Below the pieces are notes generated by a model. The model worked only from the letters and a program-made list of their open reading frames with translations, was not told the DNA's origin and did no database searches. Below, piece by piece: positions 18,710 to 27,231 of a stretch of 64,000 bases of DNA. The translations under genes were made by a program, and so were the position numbers. The DNA is taken from NCBI RefSeq assembly GCF_000152625.1, contig NZ_CH724156.1, positions 3,216,602 through 3,280,601 of the forward strand. Direction: 5' to 3'. The first letter of the stretch is position 1, and every line of letters starts with the position of its first letter. This stretch comes from Roseovarius nubinhibens ISM. GTDB taxonomy: Bacteria; Pseudomonadota; Alphaproteobacteria; Rhodobacterales; Rhodobacteraceae.

Positions 18710-20536
18710 ATGATATCAGATATTTTCCGGCCCTTCGCGGTCGCGTTTACCTTTTTCGCAACGGGTTTTTGCCTCTCGCCCGCGCTGGCAGAGCCGAGCC
18801 ATGGCATAGCTATGTATGGCGACCCGGCGCTGCCACCGGATTTTGTGTCGCTGCCCTATGCCAATCCCGATGCGCCGAAGGGCGGCAAGGTGGTCACGGC
18901 CAATGTCGGCGGCTTCGATTCGCTCAATCCTTTCATCGTGCGCGGCACCCCGCCCTGGCAATTCCGCTATCTCGCCTATGAAAGCCTGATGCTGCGCTCC
19001 GAGGACGAACCCTTCACCCTCTACGGTCTTCTGGCCGAATCGGTAGAGACCGATTCGTCGCGCAGCTGGGTCGAGTTCACGCTGCGCCCCGAGGCCCGGT
19101 TTTCCGATGGCAGCCCGGTCACCGTCGAGGATGTGATCTGGTCGCTCAGCGAAATCGGCGCGCGCGGGCATCTGCGCTATCGCGGGCTCTGGGACAAGAT
19201 CGAGAAGATCGAGGAAACCGGCCCGCGCAGCCTGCGCATCAGCTTCAATTCGAAAGAGCGCGATCTGGCGCTCCTGGCCGGGCTGCGGCCCATCGTCAAG
19301 AAATCGCAATGGGACGGGCGCGATATCACCGAGAGCACGATCCACGACATCCCGATCGGCACCGCGCCCTATGTGGTCGAAAGCTATGAGATCGACCGCT
19401 ATGTCACCCTGCGCCGCAATCCCGACTATTGGGGCCGCGACCTGCCGATCAAACGCGGCACCGACAATTTCGACGAGATCCGCATCGAGTTCTATGGCGA
19501 CAACAATGTCATGCAGGAGGCGTTCAACGCCGGGGCCATTTCCTATCTGCGCGAATTCAACGCCGAGAAATGGGAGAGCCAGTATGATTTCCCCGCCGTG
19601 CAGCGCGGCGATATCGTCAAATCCGAGATCCCGCATCAGAAACCCTCGGGCATCAGCGGTTTCGTGATGAACACCCGACGCAAGCCGCTCGACGATTGGC
19701 GGGTGCGCGAGGCGCTCATCCGCGCCTTCAATTTCGAATTCATCAACGAGGCGCTCACCGGCGGCCGTCAGCCGCGCATCACCTCCTATTTCTCGGGCTC
19801 GGAACTGGCAATGGATCACGGTCCCGCCACCGGCGCGGTGCGCGAGCTTCTCCTGCCCTTTGCGGACGAGCTTCTGCCCGGCGCGCTCGAGGGCTATGCC
19901 CTGCCCGTCTCCGACGGCACCAAGCGCAACCGCGCCAATATTCGCAGCGCCGCCAAGCTTCTGGATGAGGCGGGCTATCCGGTGGTCGATGGGCTGCGCC
20001 GCGATGCCGGGGGCCGGCCGCTGACCCTCACCGTGGTGCTGAAACAGGACGGGCTCATCCAGCAGGCCAATGCGATGATGGCGATCTATGCCCGCGCGCT
20101 CGAACGGCTTGGCATCGCGCTCACCGTGCAAAGCGTCGACAAGGCGCAATATGGCACGCGCGAGGCCAACTACGATTTCGACCTCACCTTCATGCGCCGG
20201 TCGCTGTCGCTCAGCCCCGGCAATGAGCAATATTTCTACTGGGGGGCCGAAGGCGCCGATACGCCCGGCAGCCGCAATCTCATGGGGATGAAATCCGCCG
20301 CCGCCGAGGCGATGATCGCCCGGATGCTCGAGGCGGAAAGCCGCGAGGACTTCATCCACGCCACCCGCGCGCTCGACCGGGTGCTCACCACCGGGCGCTA
20401 TGTGATCCCGATCCACCAATATGCGGTGGGCCGGATCGCCCATAAGAAAGAGCTCAAATACCCCAAGGAGCATCTGCCGATCTATGGCGATGGCGTGGCG
20501 TTCCTGCCGGCGGTCTGGTGGTTTGATCCGGAGTAA
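18710..20536 (+). CDS. Extracellular solute-binding protein family 5 (YejA-like)
   Basis: Periplasmic binding protein of an oligopeptide-type ABC importer. 608 residues with a signal peptide (about 1-27, cleaved near ALA-EP). Family-5 features include HGIAMYGDPALPPDF, LRPEARFSDGSPVTVEDVIWSL and a C-terminal closing helix. The overall length and NPDAPKGGKV motif fit the YejA/microcin C-type subgroup. No permease or ATPase genes adjoin it, so its transporter partners must be elsewhere or it acts alone. It is convergent with the XRE-cupin gene, with only seven bases between stops. Confidence 0.9.
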   Translation: MISDIFRPFAVAFTFFATGFCLSPALAEPSHGIAMYGDPALPPDFVSLPYANPDAPKGGKVVTANVGGFDSLNPFIVRGTPPWQFRYLAYESLMLRSEDEPFTLYGLLAESVETDSSRSWVEFTLRPEARFSDGSPVTVEDVIWSLSEIGARGHLRYRGLWDKIEKIEETGPRSLRISFNSKERDLALLAGLRPIVKKSQWDGRDITESTIHDIPIGTAPYVVESYEIDRYVTLRRNPDYWGRDLPIKRGTDNFDEIRIEFYGDNNVMQEAFNAGAISYLREFNAEKWESQYDFPAVQRGDIVKSEIPHQKPSGISGFVMNTRRKPLDDWRVREALIRAFNFEFINEALTGGRQPRITSYFSGSELAMDHGPATGAVRELLLPFADELLPGALEGYALPVSDGTKRNRANIRSAAKLLDEAGYPVVDGLRRDAGGRPLTLTVVLKQDGLIQQANAMMAIYARALERLGIALTVQSVDKAQYGTREANYDFDLTFMRRSLSLSPGNEQYFYWGAEGADTPGSRNLMGMKSAAAEAMIARMLEAESREDFIHATRALDRVLTTGRYVIPIHQYAVGRIAHKKELKYPKEHLPIYGDGVAFLPAVWWFDPE

Positions 20537-20543
20537 ACTCCGT

Positions 20544-21167
20544 TCAGGTCAGCGACGTCACCCACAGCAGGGTGGCGTCTTCCTCGCTGATCGAAATGAC
20601 GTTATGGCCCATGGTCCCGTCATAATAGGCGCTGTCGCCGCGCCGCATCTCGACCGGTTCGTAGAACTCGGTATAGAGCCGCACCACCCCGGTCAGCACG
20701 AACAGGAACTCTTCGCCATCATGGCGCACCCAGCCGTCGAACTCTTCCATCGACCGCGCCCGGATGCGGGCATGATAGGGCAGCATCTTCTTCTTGGTGA
20801 GCGTGTCTGACAGCAGCTTATGCTCATAGGTGGTGGTGAGATAAGGCGTGCCCTCGCCGAGCTTGGTCACCGTCATCCGCCCCGTCACCTGATCCTTCTG
20901 CGGCGCGGTAAAGAGCTGCGGCACGGAAATCTCGAGGCCCACCGCCAGCTTTTTCAACGCCTCATAGGTCGGCGACATCTGACCGTTCTCGATCTTCGAC
21001 AGGGTCGACCGGGCCAGCCCCGCCTGCTTGGCGGCCTGTTCCAGCGTCCAGTCCCGCGCCTTGCGCAGCTCGCGCACACGCTGGCCGAGGTTGAGCGGCT
21101 CGCCATGCTCTTCACCGCCGCTGTCGCGGGCGATCCGGATGAGATTGTCAGAGGTCGGTTTTTCCAT
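20544..21167 (-). CDS. XRE-family regulator with C-terminal cupin domain
   Basis: 207 residues starting MEKPTSDNL at 21167. Helix-turn-helix (about 26-82: GQRVRELRKARDWTLEQAAKQ, then LARSTLSKIENGQMSPTYE) and a cupin fold (about 110-207: DGEEFLFVLTGVVRLYTE, MRRGDSAYYDG). This group often senses a small metabolite through the cupin. It is divergent from an acyl-CoA synthetase with 66 bp between starts, so control of that gene is likely but inferred. Confidence 0.9.
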   Translation of the reverse strand: MEKPTSDNLIRIARDSGGEEHGEPLNLGQRVRELRKARDWTLEQAAKQAGLARSTLSKIENGQMSPTYEALKKLAVGLEISVPQLFTAPQKDQVTGRMTVTKLGEGTPYLTTTYEHKLLSDTLTKKKMLPYHARIRARSMEEFDGWVRHDGEEFLFVLTGVVRLYTEFYEPVEMRRGDSAYYDGTMGHNVISISEEDATLLWVTSLT

Positions 21168-21233
21168 GGCGCGATGTATAAGAAGAGCCCTCGCCACTTG
21201 CAACTGCCCCGGCACGCCCCTACCCCTAAGCCC

Positions 21234-22760
21234 ATGCTGTCTGTCTTCGATCAAGGCCCGCCTGCCCCTTGTCCCACGCCGTTCAACATGGCGGGCTATG
21301 TGCTTGGCGCGGCGGGTGCGACGCCCGAGAAACTGGCGCTGGCGGTGGTTGGAGCAACGGGGGCCGAGCGCTGGACCTATGCCGCGCTCGAGGCCGCCGT
21401 GCGCGGCACCGCGACCGGGCTCTTGCAGGCCGGGCTGCGCCCCGGTGACCGGGTGCTGATGCGGCTTGGCAACCGGGTGGAATTTCCCATCGCCTATCTC
21501 GCCGCGATCACCGCCGGGCTCGTCCCGGTGCCAAGCTCGGCGGCGCTCACCGCGCGCGAAGTGGCCAATATGCTGCCCGAGCTTGCCCCCTCGGTGATCC
21601 TGCACGCCCCCGACGTGGCCTGCCCCGAAACTGACCTGCCGGTGATCGGCGCCGATGCTCTGGCCGCGATGCGTGCCCTGCCGCCCGCCGGTTATGACAT
21701 GGGCGATCCGAACCGTCCGGCCTATATCGTCTATACCTCCGGCACCTCCGGCAAGCCGCGTGGCGTGGTCCATGCCCATCGCGCCATCTGGGCGCGGCGG
21801 ATGATGCATGACGGCTGGTACGGCATCGGCCCCGAGGACCGGCTCTTGCACGCCGGCGCGTTCAACTGGACCTATACGCTCGGCACCGGGCTGATGGACC
21901 CGTGGAGCGTCGGCGCCACCGCCCTGATCCCCGCCGAGGGCACCGATCTGGCTGCCCTGCCGGGGCTGATGGAGGCGCATGGCGCCACGATTTTCGCAGC
22001 CGCCCCAGGGGTTTACCGCAAGATCCTCAACGCGGGCGCGGCACGGGCGATCCCCAGCCTGCGCCACGGCCTCTCCGCAGGTGAGAAACTTCCCGCAAGT
22101 ATCGAAGATAACTGGCAAAATGCCACCGGAACGCCGATCTACGAGGCCTATGGCATGTCGGAATGTTCGACCTTCATCTCCGGCGCGCCGCGCCGTCCCG
22201 CCACCCGTGGCACGCTTGGCCGACCACAGCCCGGCCGCCGCATCGCGATCCTCGGGACCGACGGCCCCGTGCCGCTCGGCACCGAAGGCACCATCGCCGT
22301 GCACCGCAGGGATCCGGGGTTGATGCTTGGCTATCTCGGGGCCGAGGACGAGACAAGGGACCGCATGCGAGGAGACTGGTTTTTGACCGGAGATCAGGGC
22401 GTTATGGATAACAGCTCATCCATCACCTATCTCGCCCGCAAGGACGATATGATGAATGCCGGCGGCTACCGCGTCTCGCCGCTCGAGGTGGAACAGGCGC
22501 TGTCGGACATTCCCGGCATCACCCAGATCGCCGTGACCGATATCGCCGTCCGCTCCGATGCCCGGCTCATCATGGCCTTCTACACCGGCCCAGCGCCGCT
22601 CTCGGAGGCCGAGCTCGCAAGGCTGGCCTCCGAGCGGCTGGCAGGCTACAAGACCCCGCGCGGCTTTTTCCATGTGGACGCCCTGCCGCAAAACCCGAAT
22701 GGCAAGCTGCAGCGCCGCGCGCTTGCCCAGATCTATGAGGCCCTGCATGATCCGTCTTGA
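21234..22760 (+). CDS. AMP-dependent acyl-CoA synthetase/ligase
   Basis: 508-residue ANL-superfamily enzyme that would activate a carboxylic acid to its CoA thioester via an acyl-adenylate. Motifs: A3 phosphate loop YTSGTSGKPRGVVHAHR, A5 YEAYGMSE, A7 GDWFLTGDQG, A8 ARKDDMMNAGGYRVSPLEVE, and A10 NPNGKLQR with the catalytic Lys. The overall pattern resembles benzoate/acetate-type ligases but the substrate is not determined. Start at 21234 (MLSVFDQGPP); no strong ribosome site. The end overlaps the next gene by 14 bases. Confidence 0.87.
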   Translation: MLSVFDQGPPAPCPTPFNMAGYVLGAAGATPEKLALAVVGATGAERWTYAALEAAVRGTATGLLQAGLRPGDRVLMRLGNRVEFPIAYLAAITAGLVPVPSSAALTAREVANMLPELAPSVILHAPDVACPETDLPVIGADALAAMRALPPAGYDMGDPNRPAYIVYTSGTSGKPRGVVHAHRAIWARRMMHDGWYGIGPEDRLLHAGAFNWTYTLGTGLMDPWSVGATALIPAEGTDLAALPGLMEAHGATIFAAAPGVYRKILNAGAARAIPSLRHGLSAGEKLPASIEDNWQNATGTPIYEAYGMSECSTFISGAPRRPATRGTLGRPQPGRRIAILGTDGPVPLGTEGTIAVHRRDPGLMLGYLGAEDETRDRMRGDWFLTGDQGVMDNSSSITYLARKDDMMNAGGYRVSPLEVEQALSDIPGITQIAVTDIAVRSDARLIMAFYTGPAPLSEAELARLASERLAGYKTPRGFFHVDALPQNPNGKLQRRALAQIYEALHDPS

Positions 22761-23418
22761 TATCGTTTCCGACCCCATCTGCCCCTGGTGCTACATCGGG
22801 AAAACCTATCTGGATCAAGCGCTTGCAGAGCGACCCAATCATCCGTTCACCATCCTGTGGCACCCGTTTCAGCTCAACCCCGAGATGCCCGCCGAAGGCA
22901 TGGACCGCCGCGCCTATCTCGAAGGGAAATTCGGCGGCAAAGAGGGCGCGCTGCGCGCCTATGCCCCGATCGTGGAACGCGCCGAAGAGATCGGGCTCAA
23001 CATTGATTTCGCCGGGATCAAGCGCACGCCGAACACGATCGACGCCCATCGGCTCATCCATTGGGCCGAGGCCGAGGGCGTGCAGCAAGAGGTGGTAGAC
23101 GCGCTCTTTCGCGCCTATTTCGAGGAAGGCCGGGACATCGGCGATGCCGCCACCCTGACTGAGATCGCCGAGAGCGCCGGGATGGACCGCGCCGTCACCG
23201 AACGGCTCTTGGCGGGTGAGGATGACAAGGCTGACGTGCGCGCCCGCGACACGCAGTTCCGCGAAATGGGCGTCTCTGGCGTGCCCTTCTTCATCGTCGC
23301 GGGCCAGCATGCGGTGCCCGGCGCCCAGCCCAAGGAAACCTGGATCAAGGTGATCGACGAGGTGCTCGAACAGCTGGCACAGGCCGCCGACAACCCGGAC
23401 GCCGCCAGTCAGGGTTAA
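22747..23418 (+). CDS. DsbA-family oxidoreductase, FrnE-like
   Basis: 223 residues, cytoplasmic (no signal peptide). Thioredoxin-fold with the active site SDPICPWCYIG (CPWC) near the N-terminus and the cis-Pro motif VSGVPFFIV near residue 177. These are the marks of the FrnE/2-hydroxychromene-2-carboxylate isomerase-like DsbA group. Overlap with the preceding acyl-CoA synthetase suggests co-translation. The substrate is unknown. Confidence 0.88.
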   Translation: MIRLDIVSDPICPWCYIGKTYLDQALAERPNHPFTILWHPFQLNPEMPAEGMDRRAYLEGKFGGKEGALRAYAPIVERAEEIGLNIDFAGIKRTPNTIDAHRLIHWAEAEGVQQEVVDALFRAYFEEGRDIGDAATLTEIAESAGMDRAVTERLLAGEDDKADVRARDTQFREMGVSGVPFFIVAGQHAVPGAQPKETWIKVIDEVLEQLAQAADNPDAASQG

Positions 23419-23514
23419 CGCCTCCCCCCTAAGGCACTCCTGTGCATTCTTGCGCGCAACCCTGTGCGCAACCCGCCTATAGCGCGCGTGGTCACAACGT
23501 GATAGCGGCGGGAC

Positions 23515-24768
23515 ATGACCGAGACCGCACAACCGCAGGCTGCTCCGCAGGCCACGACGCCCCTCGCCGAACCGGCAATCGGGCGCACCGAATTCATTGC
23601 CCTGATGGCGATGATGATCGCCACCGTGGCCTTTTCCATCGACGCGATGCTGCCCGCCCTGCCCGAGATCACGGCCGAGCTTTCGGCGGATAATCCGAAC
23701 CGGACACAGCTTCTGATCACCAGCTTTGTGCTCGGCATGGGCGCCGGCACGCTCTTTGTCGGGCCGATCTCGGACGCCTTTGGGCGCAAACCGGCGGTGG
23801 TCGGCGGCGCGGCGCTCTATTGCTTTGCGTCGCTTCTGGCCTGGGCCGCGCCCAATCTCGAACTGGTGATCGCGGCGCGGGTGCTGCAGGGCCTCGCGGC
23901 CTCGGCGGCGCGGGTCGTGCCCATGGCCGTCACCCGCGACTATTTCAAAGGCCGTGGCATGGCGCGGATCGTCTCCTTCATCATGATGGTCTTTACCCTC
24001 GTCCCGGCCATCGCCCCCTTGGCGGGCAGCGTCGTCATCGACTTTGCTGGCTGGCGCGGGCTCTTTGCGGTGCTGGTCGGGTTCGTGCTCATCTCGACGC
24101 TCTGGCTTGTGCTGCGCGTCCCCGAACCGCTGCCCCGCGACCGGCGCACCCCGTTCAACGCGCGCGCGCTCTGGCGCAATGCGGGCATCGTGCTGGCCCA
24201 CCCGGCGGTGCGGATCAGCACGCTGGCCCAGACGCTTTGCCTCTCGGTGCTCTTCGCCTCGATCAGCAGCATCCACCAGATTTTCGACGTCACTTATGAC
24301 CGCGCCGAGAGCTTTCCGCTCTGGTTCGCGGCCATCGCGCTGCTGTCGGGCGGGTTCAGCCTGATCAACGCGGCGCTGGTGATGCGGCTCGGCATGCGGC
24401 GGCTCATCCGGGTCGCCATGGTCGGCATGATCGCCCTGTCGCTCGCCGTCCTCGGGCTCGGCCTCGTCACCGGCGGCGCGGCGCTGCCCTTCTGGGTCTA
24501 TGTGGTCTGGCAGGGCGGGATTTTCGTTCACACCGCCATGACCATGGGCAATCTCAACGCCATCGCGCTCGAACCGATGGGCCATCTCGCAGGCACCGCG
24601 ACGAGCGTCTTCAGCGCCGCCGCCACCATGGGGTCTGTGGTCATCGCCATCCCCATCGGGCAGGCCTTCAACGGCACGCCGCTGCCGCTGATCATCGGGG
24701 CGCTTCTGGCGATTTCGCTGGCCTTCCTGTCGATGGCTTTCATGCCCGAGGAAGAGCGCGACGCCTGA
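23515..24768 (+). CDS. MFS drug-resistance transporter, Bcr/CflA type
   Basis: 417 residues with twelve predicted membrane helices. Bcr/CflA hallmarks are MLPALPEITAEL in helix 1, GPISDAFGRKPAVVGG in the loop 2-3 motif A, and RVLQGLAASAARVVPMAVTRDYF in helix 4-5. Such proteins export drugs or small metabolites by proton antiport. Its promoter region is the short gap after the FrnE-like gene. No linked regulator is seen. Substrate unknown. Confidence 0.88.
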   Translation: MTETAQPQAAPQATTPLAEPAIGRTEFIALMAMMIATVAFSIDAMLPALPEITAELSADNPNRTQLLITSFVLGMGAGTLFVGPISDAFGRKPAVVGGAALYCFASLLAWAAPNLELVIAARVLQGLAASAARVVPMAVTRDYFKGRGMARIVSFIMMVFTLVPAIAPLAGSVVIDFAGWRGLFAVLVGFVLISTLWLVLRVPEPLPRDRRTPFNARALWRNAGIVLAHPAVRISTLAQTLCLSVLFASISSIHQIFDVTYDRAESFPLWFAAIALLSGGFSLINAALVMRLGMRRLIRVAMVGMIALSLAVLGLGLVTGGAALPFWVYVVWQGGIFVHTAMTMGNLNAIALEPMGHLAGTATSVFSAAATMGSVVIAIPIGQAFNGTPLPLIIGALLAISLAFLSMAFMPEEERDA

Positions 24769-24787
24769 CCCGAGACCCGCGCCAAAG

Positions 24788-24813
24788 GATTTCGGTATAC
24801 AACTGCATACATG
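24788..24813. promoter_or_regulatory. Imperfect dyad upstream of icd
   Basis: GTATAC and GCATAC half-sites are separated by four bases within this stretch (GTATACAACTGCATAC), resembling GntR-type operators. It lies about 80-95 bp before the icd start. Regulator unknown. Confidence 0.35.
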
Positions 24814-24892
24814 ACTTCCCTTTGCTGCGATTTTCCGCTAGCAACGCGCCAGATACGATTCCTCACACATGATCACATGAAAGGTGCGCCCC

Positions 24893-26107
24893 ATGTCCAA
24901 GATCAAGGTAGCCAACCCGGTCGTCGAACTCGACGGCGATGAAATGACCCGGATCATCTGGGACTTCATCAAGAAGAAACTCATCCTGCCCTATCTCGAC
25001 GTGGATCTGCTCTACTACGATCTCGGCATCGAAGAGCGCGACCGCACCGATGACCAGATCACCATCGACGCCGCCAATAAGATCAAGGAAATCGGCGTTG
25101 GCGTGAAATGCGCCACCATCACCCCCGATGAAGGCCGGGTCGAAGAGTTCGGCCTCAAGAAGATGTGGCGCAGCCCCAACGGCACCATCCGCAACATCCT
25201 CGGCGGTGTCGTCTTTCGCGAGCCGATCATCTGCTCGAACGTGCCGCGTCTGGTGCCGGGCTGGACCCAGCCCATCGTCATCGGTCGTCACGCCTTTGGT
25301 GACCAGTACCGCGCCACCGACATGAAATTCCCCGGCCCGGGCAAGCTGTCGATGAAATTCGTCGGCGAAGACGGCACCGTGATGGAAGAAGAGGTGTTCG
25401 ACGCGCCCTCCTCCGGCATCTACATGGGCATGTACAACCTCGACCAGTCGATCATCGACTTTGCCCGCGCCTCGTTCAACTACGGGCTCAAGCGCGGCTA
25501 CCCGGTCTATCTCTCGACCAAGAACACCATCCTCAAGCAATATGATGGTCAGTTCATGATCCTCTTCCAGAAGGTGTTCGACGAAGAGTTCAAGGACCAG
25601 TTCGAAGAGGCCGGCCTCACCTATGAGCACCGCCTGATCGACGACATGGTCGCCTCGGCGATGAAATGGTCGGGCGGCTATGTCTGGGCCTGCAAAAACT
25701 ACGATGGCGACGTGCAGTCGGACACCGTGGCACAGGGCTTTGGCTCGCTCGGCCTGATGACCTCGCAGCTGATGACGCCGGATGGAAAGATCGTCGAGGC
25801 CGAAGCGGCCCACGGCACCGTCACCCGTCACTACCGTCAGCACCAGAAGGGCGAAGAGACCTCGACCAACTCGATCGCGTCGATCTTTGCCTGGACCGGC
25901 GGCCTCAAGCACCGCGCGAAACTCGACGAGAACGCGCCGCTCAAGACCTTTGCCGAAACGCTGGAAAAAGTCATCGTGGACACCGTCGAAAGCGGCCACA
26001 TGACCAAGGACCTGGCGCTGCTCGTCGGCCCCGATCAGGGCTGGCTCACCACCATGGGCTTCCTCGAGAAAGTCGACGAAAACCTCGGCAAGGCCCTCAA
26101 GGGCTAA
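24893..26107 (+). CDS. icd: NADP-dependent isocitrate dehydrogenase
   Basis: Oxidative decarboxylation of isocitrate to 2-oxoglutarate in the TCA cycle. The ATG at 24893 gives 404 residues, the usual size of the dimeric, eukaryote-like subfamily found in alphaproteobacteria. Motifs: [44 protein letters not shown], the metal site region [26 protein letters not shown] (in parts) and [12 protein letters not shown] for NADP binding. It is monocistronic with a terminator just downstream. Confidence 0.96.
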   Translation: MSKIKVANPVVELDGDEMTRIIWDFIKKKLILPYLDVDLLYYDLGIEERDRTDDQITIDAANKIKEIGVGVKCATITPDEGRVEEFGLKKMWRSPNGTIRNILGGVVFREPIICSNVPRLVPGWTQPIVIGRHAFGDQYRATDMKFPGPGKLSMKFVGEDGTVMEEEVFDAPSSGIYMGMYNLDQSIIDFARASFNYGLKRGYPVYLSTKNTILKQYDGQFMILFQKVFDEEFKDQFEEAGLTYEHRLIDDMVASAMKWSGGYVWACKNYDGDVQSDTVAQGFGSLGLMTSQLMTPDGKIVEAEAAHGTVTRHYRQHQKGEETSTNSIASIFAWTGGLKHRAKLDENAPLKTFAETLEKVIVDTVESGHMTKDLALLVGPDQGWLTTMGFLEKVDENLGKALKG

Positions 26108-26134
26108 GCCAGACGGCATCGCAAAGATCGAAAA

Positions 26135-26166
26135 CGGGGCGTCCTCACGGCGCCCCGCTTTATTTT
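26135..26166 (+). terminator. Terminator after icd
   Basis: CGGGGCG (26135-26141) pairs with CGCCCCG (26151-26157) and is followed by CTTTATTTT. Confidence 0.75.
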
Positions 26167-26278
26167 GTGGCTCTCACAAGCTGGACCCCAAGCTGCGACA
26201 AAATTTCATCCGGCGCGGATTGACAGTTTTTTCCCGCTCTGGTCTGGCTGGACCATAGTCCCAAAAAGAGATTGCCCC

Positions 26279-26614
26279 ATGACCCGCGCCTATCTTCTGC
26301 TTGTCGTCGCCGTCCTTTTCGAAGGGCTCGGCACCACCAGCCTGCAAGCCTCACAACAATTCACCCGGCTTTGGCCCTCGCTCGGCGTGATCCTCGGCTT
26401 TGGCGCGGCGTTCTTTTTCCTGATGCAGGTGCTCAAGGTCATGCCGCTCGGCGTAACCTATGCGCTCTGGTCCGGTCTCGGCATCTGCCTCACGGTGTTC
26501 CTGGGCTGGCTCGTCTTCAACCAAAAGGTTGATTTGCCGGCCTTTCTCGGCCTGTCGATGATCGTGGGCGGCATCGTGGTGATCAATCTCTTCTCCTCGA
26601 CCGCCACCCACTGA
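26279..26614 (+). CDS. Small multidrug resistance (SMR) family transporter
   Basis: 111 residues with four membrane helices. The essential membrane Glu of the family is at position 15 (VLFEGLGTTSLQAS), next to the EmrE Glu14 position; helix 3 has the VTYALWSGLGI motif. Works as an antiparallel dimer exporting cationic compounds or guanidinium against protons. The ATG at 26279 begins MTRAYLLL. It is convergent with the Lrp-family gene, nine bases apart. The exact substrate is unknown. Confidence 0.88.
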   Translation: MTRAYLLLVVAVLFEGLGTTSLQASQQFTRLWPSLGVILGFGAAFFFLMQVLKVMPLGVTYALWSGLGICLTVFLGWLVFNQKVDLPAFLGLSMIVGGIVVINLFSSTATH

Positions 26615-26623
26615 ACCCCATCG

Positions 26624-27085
26624 TCAGAGCGGCAGTTCGGTGGTCGATTTGATCTCTTCCATCGACAGAAGCGCGGTGACGTTATGCACCTTCACCTCTG
26701 AAATCAGCGCCTGATAGAACGTGTCATAGGCCCGCGCATTTTGCACCCGGACCTTGAGGATGTAATCGATATCTCCCGCCAGCCGATGCGCCTCCTGCAC
26801 CTCGGGCCGATCGCGCAGCGCCTTGAGAAACGCCTTCTGCCAGGCCGCGTCATGTTCAGATGTGCGGATAAGCACGAAAAAACAGGCCTCAAAGCCCAGC
26901 GCCTCGGGGTCGAGAAGATAGGTCTGCTGACGGATCACCCCGGCCTCGCGCAGCTTGCGAATCCGGTTCCACACCGGGGTCTTCGAACTGCCCACGGATT
27001 TGGCGATATCATCGAGCGACTGACCGCCATCCTGCTGCAGTTGCAAAAGGATTTTTCGGTCAAGATCATCGATACGAACGGACAT
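26624..27085 (-). CDS. Lrp/AsnC-family transcriptional regulator
   Basis: 153 residues from MSVRIDDLDRKIL. N-terminal winged helix (LDDIAKSVGSSKTPVWNRIRKL) and C-terminal RAM ligand domain (AGDIDYILKVRV, TALLSMEEIKSTTELP). It is divergent from cysG and the sulfate assimilation operon with about 145 bp between, where the regulator would bind. Control of that operon by this protein is inferred from position. A longer frame up to 27142 lacks a better ribosome site. Confidence 0.9.
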   Translation of the reverse strand: MSVRIDDLDRKILLQLQQDGGQSLDDIAKSVGSSKTPVWNRIRKLREAGVIRQQTYLLDPEALGFEACFFVLIRTSEHDAAWQKAFLKALRDRPEVQEAHRLAGDIDYILKVRVQNARAYDTFYQALISEVKVHNVTALLSMEEIKSTTELPL

Positions 27086-27231
27086 TCCAGCTTTCCTCTT
27101 TCCTTGGAACGGGCGGCCTAACCGGCGGCTGATCTGGAACATATGTCCTTATTCGCCCGCCCATCTAGCGCGTTGGTGGGAATAAATTCTATATATCAGG
27201 GCAAGTCAACCGCAAGCCGAGGCCCCGCCCC

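Noticed and set aside
18716..20473. Long minus-strand frame opposite the solute-binding protein gene
   Set aside because: Antisense frame produced by high GC; translation has no recognisable domain, and the plus-strand product is a complete binding protein.
20544..22304. 586-codon minus-strand frame for the XRE regulator
   Set aside because: The part beyond 21167 overlaps the acyl-CoA synthetase and is not regulator-like; the start at 21167 gives a normal 207-residue protein.
22570..24585. 671-codon minus-strand frame across the FrnE-like and MFS genes
   Set aside because: Low-complexity, charged translation covering two well-supported plus-strand genes; a GC artefact.
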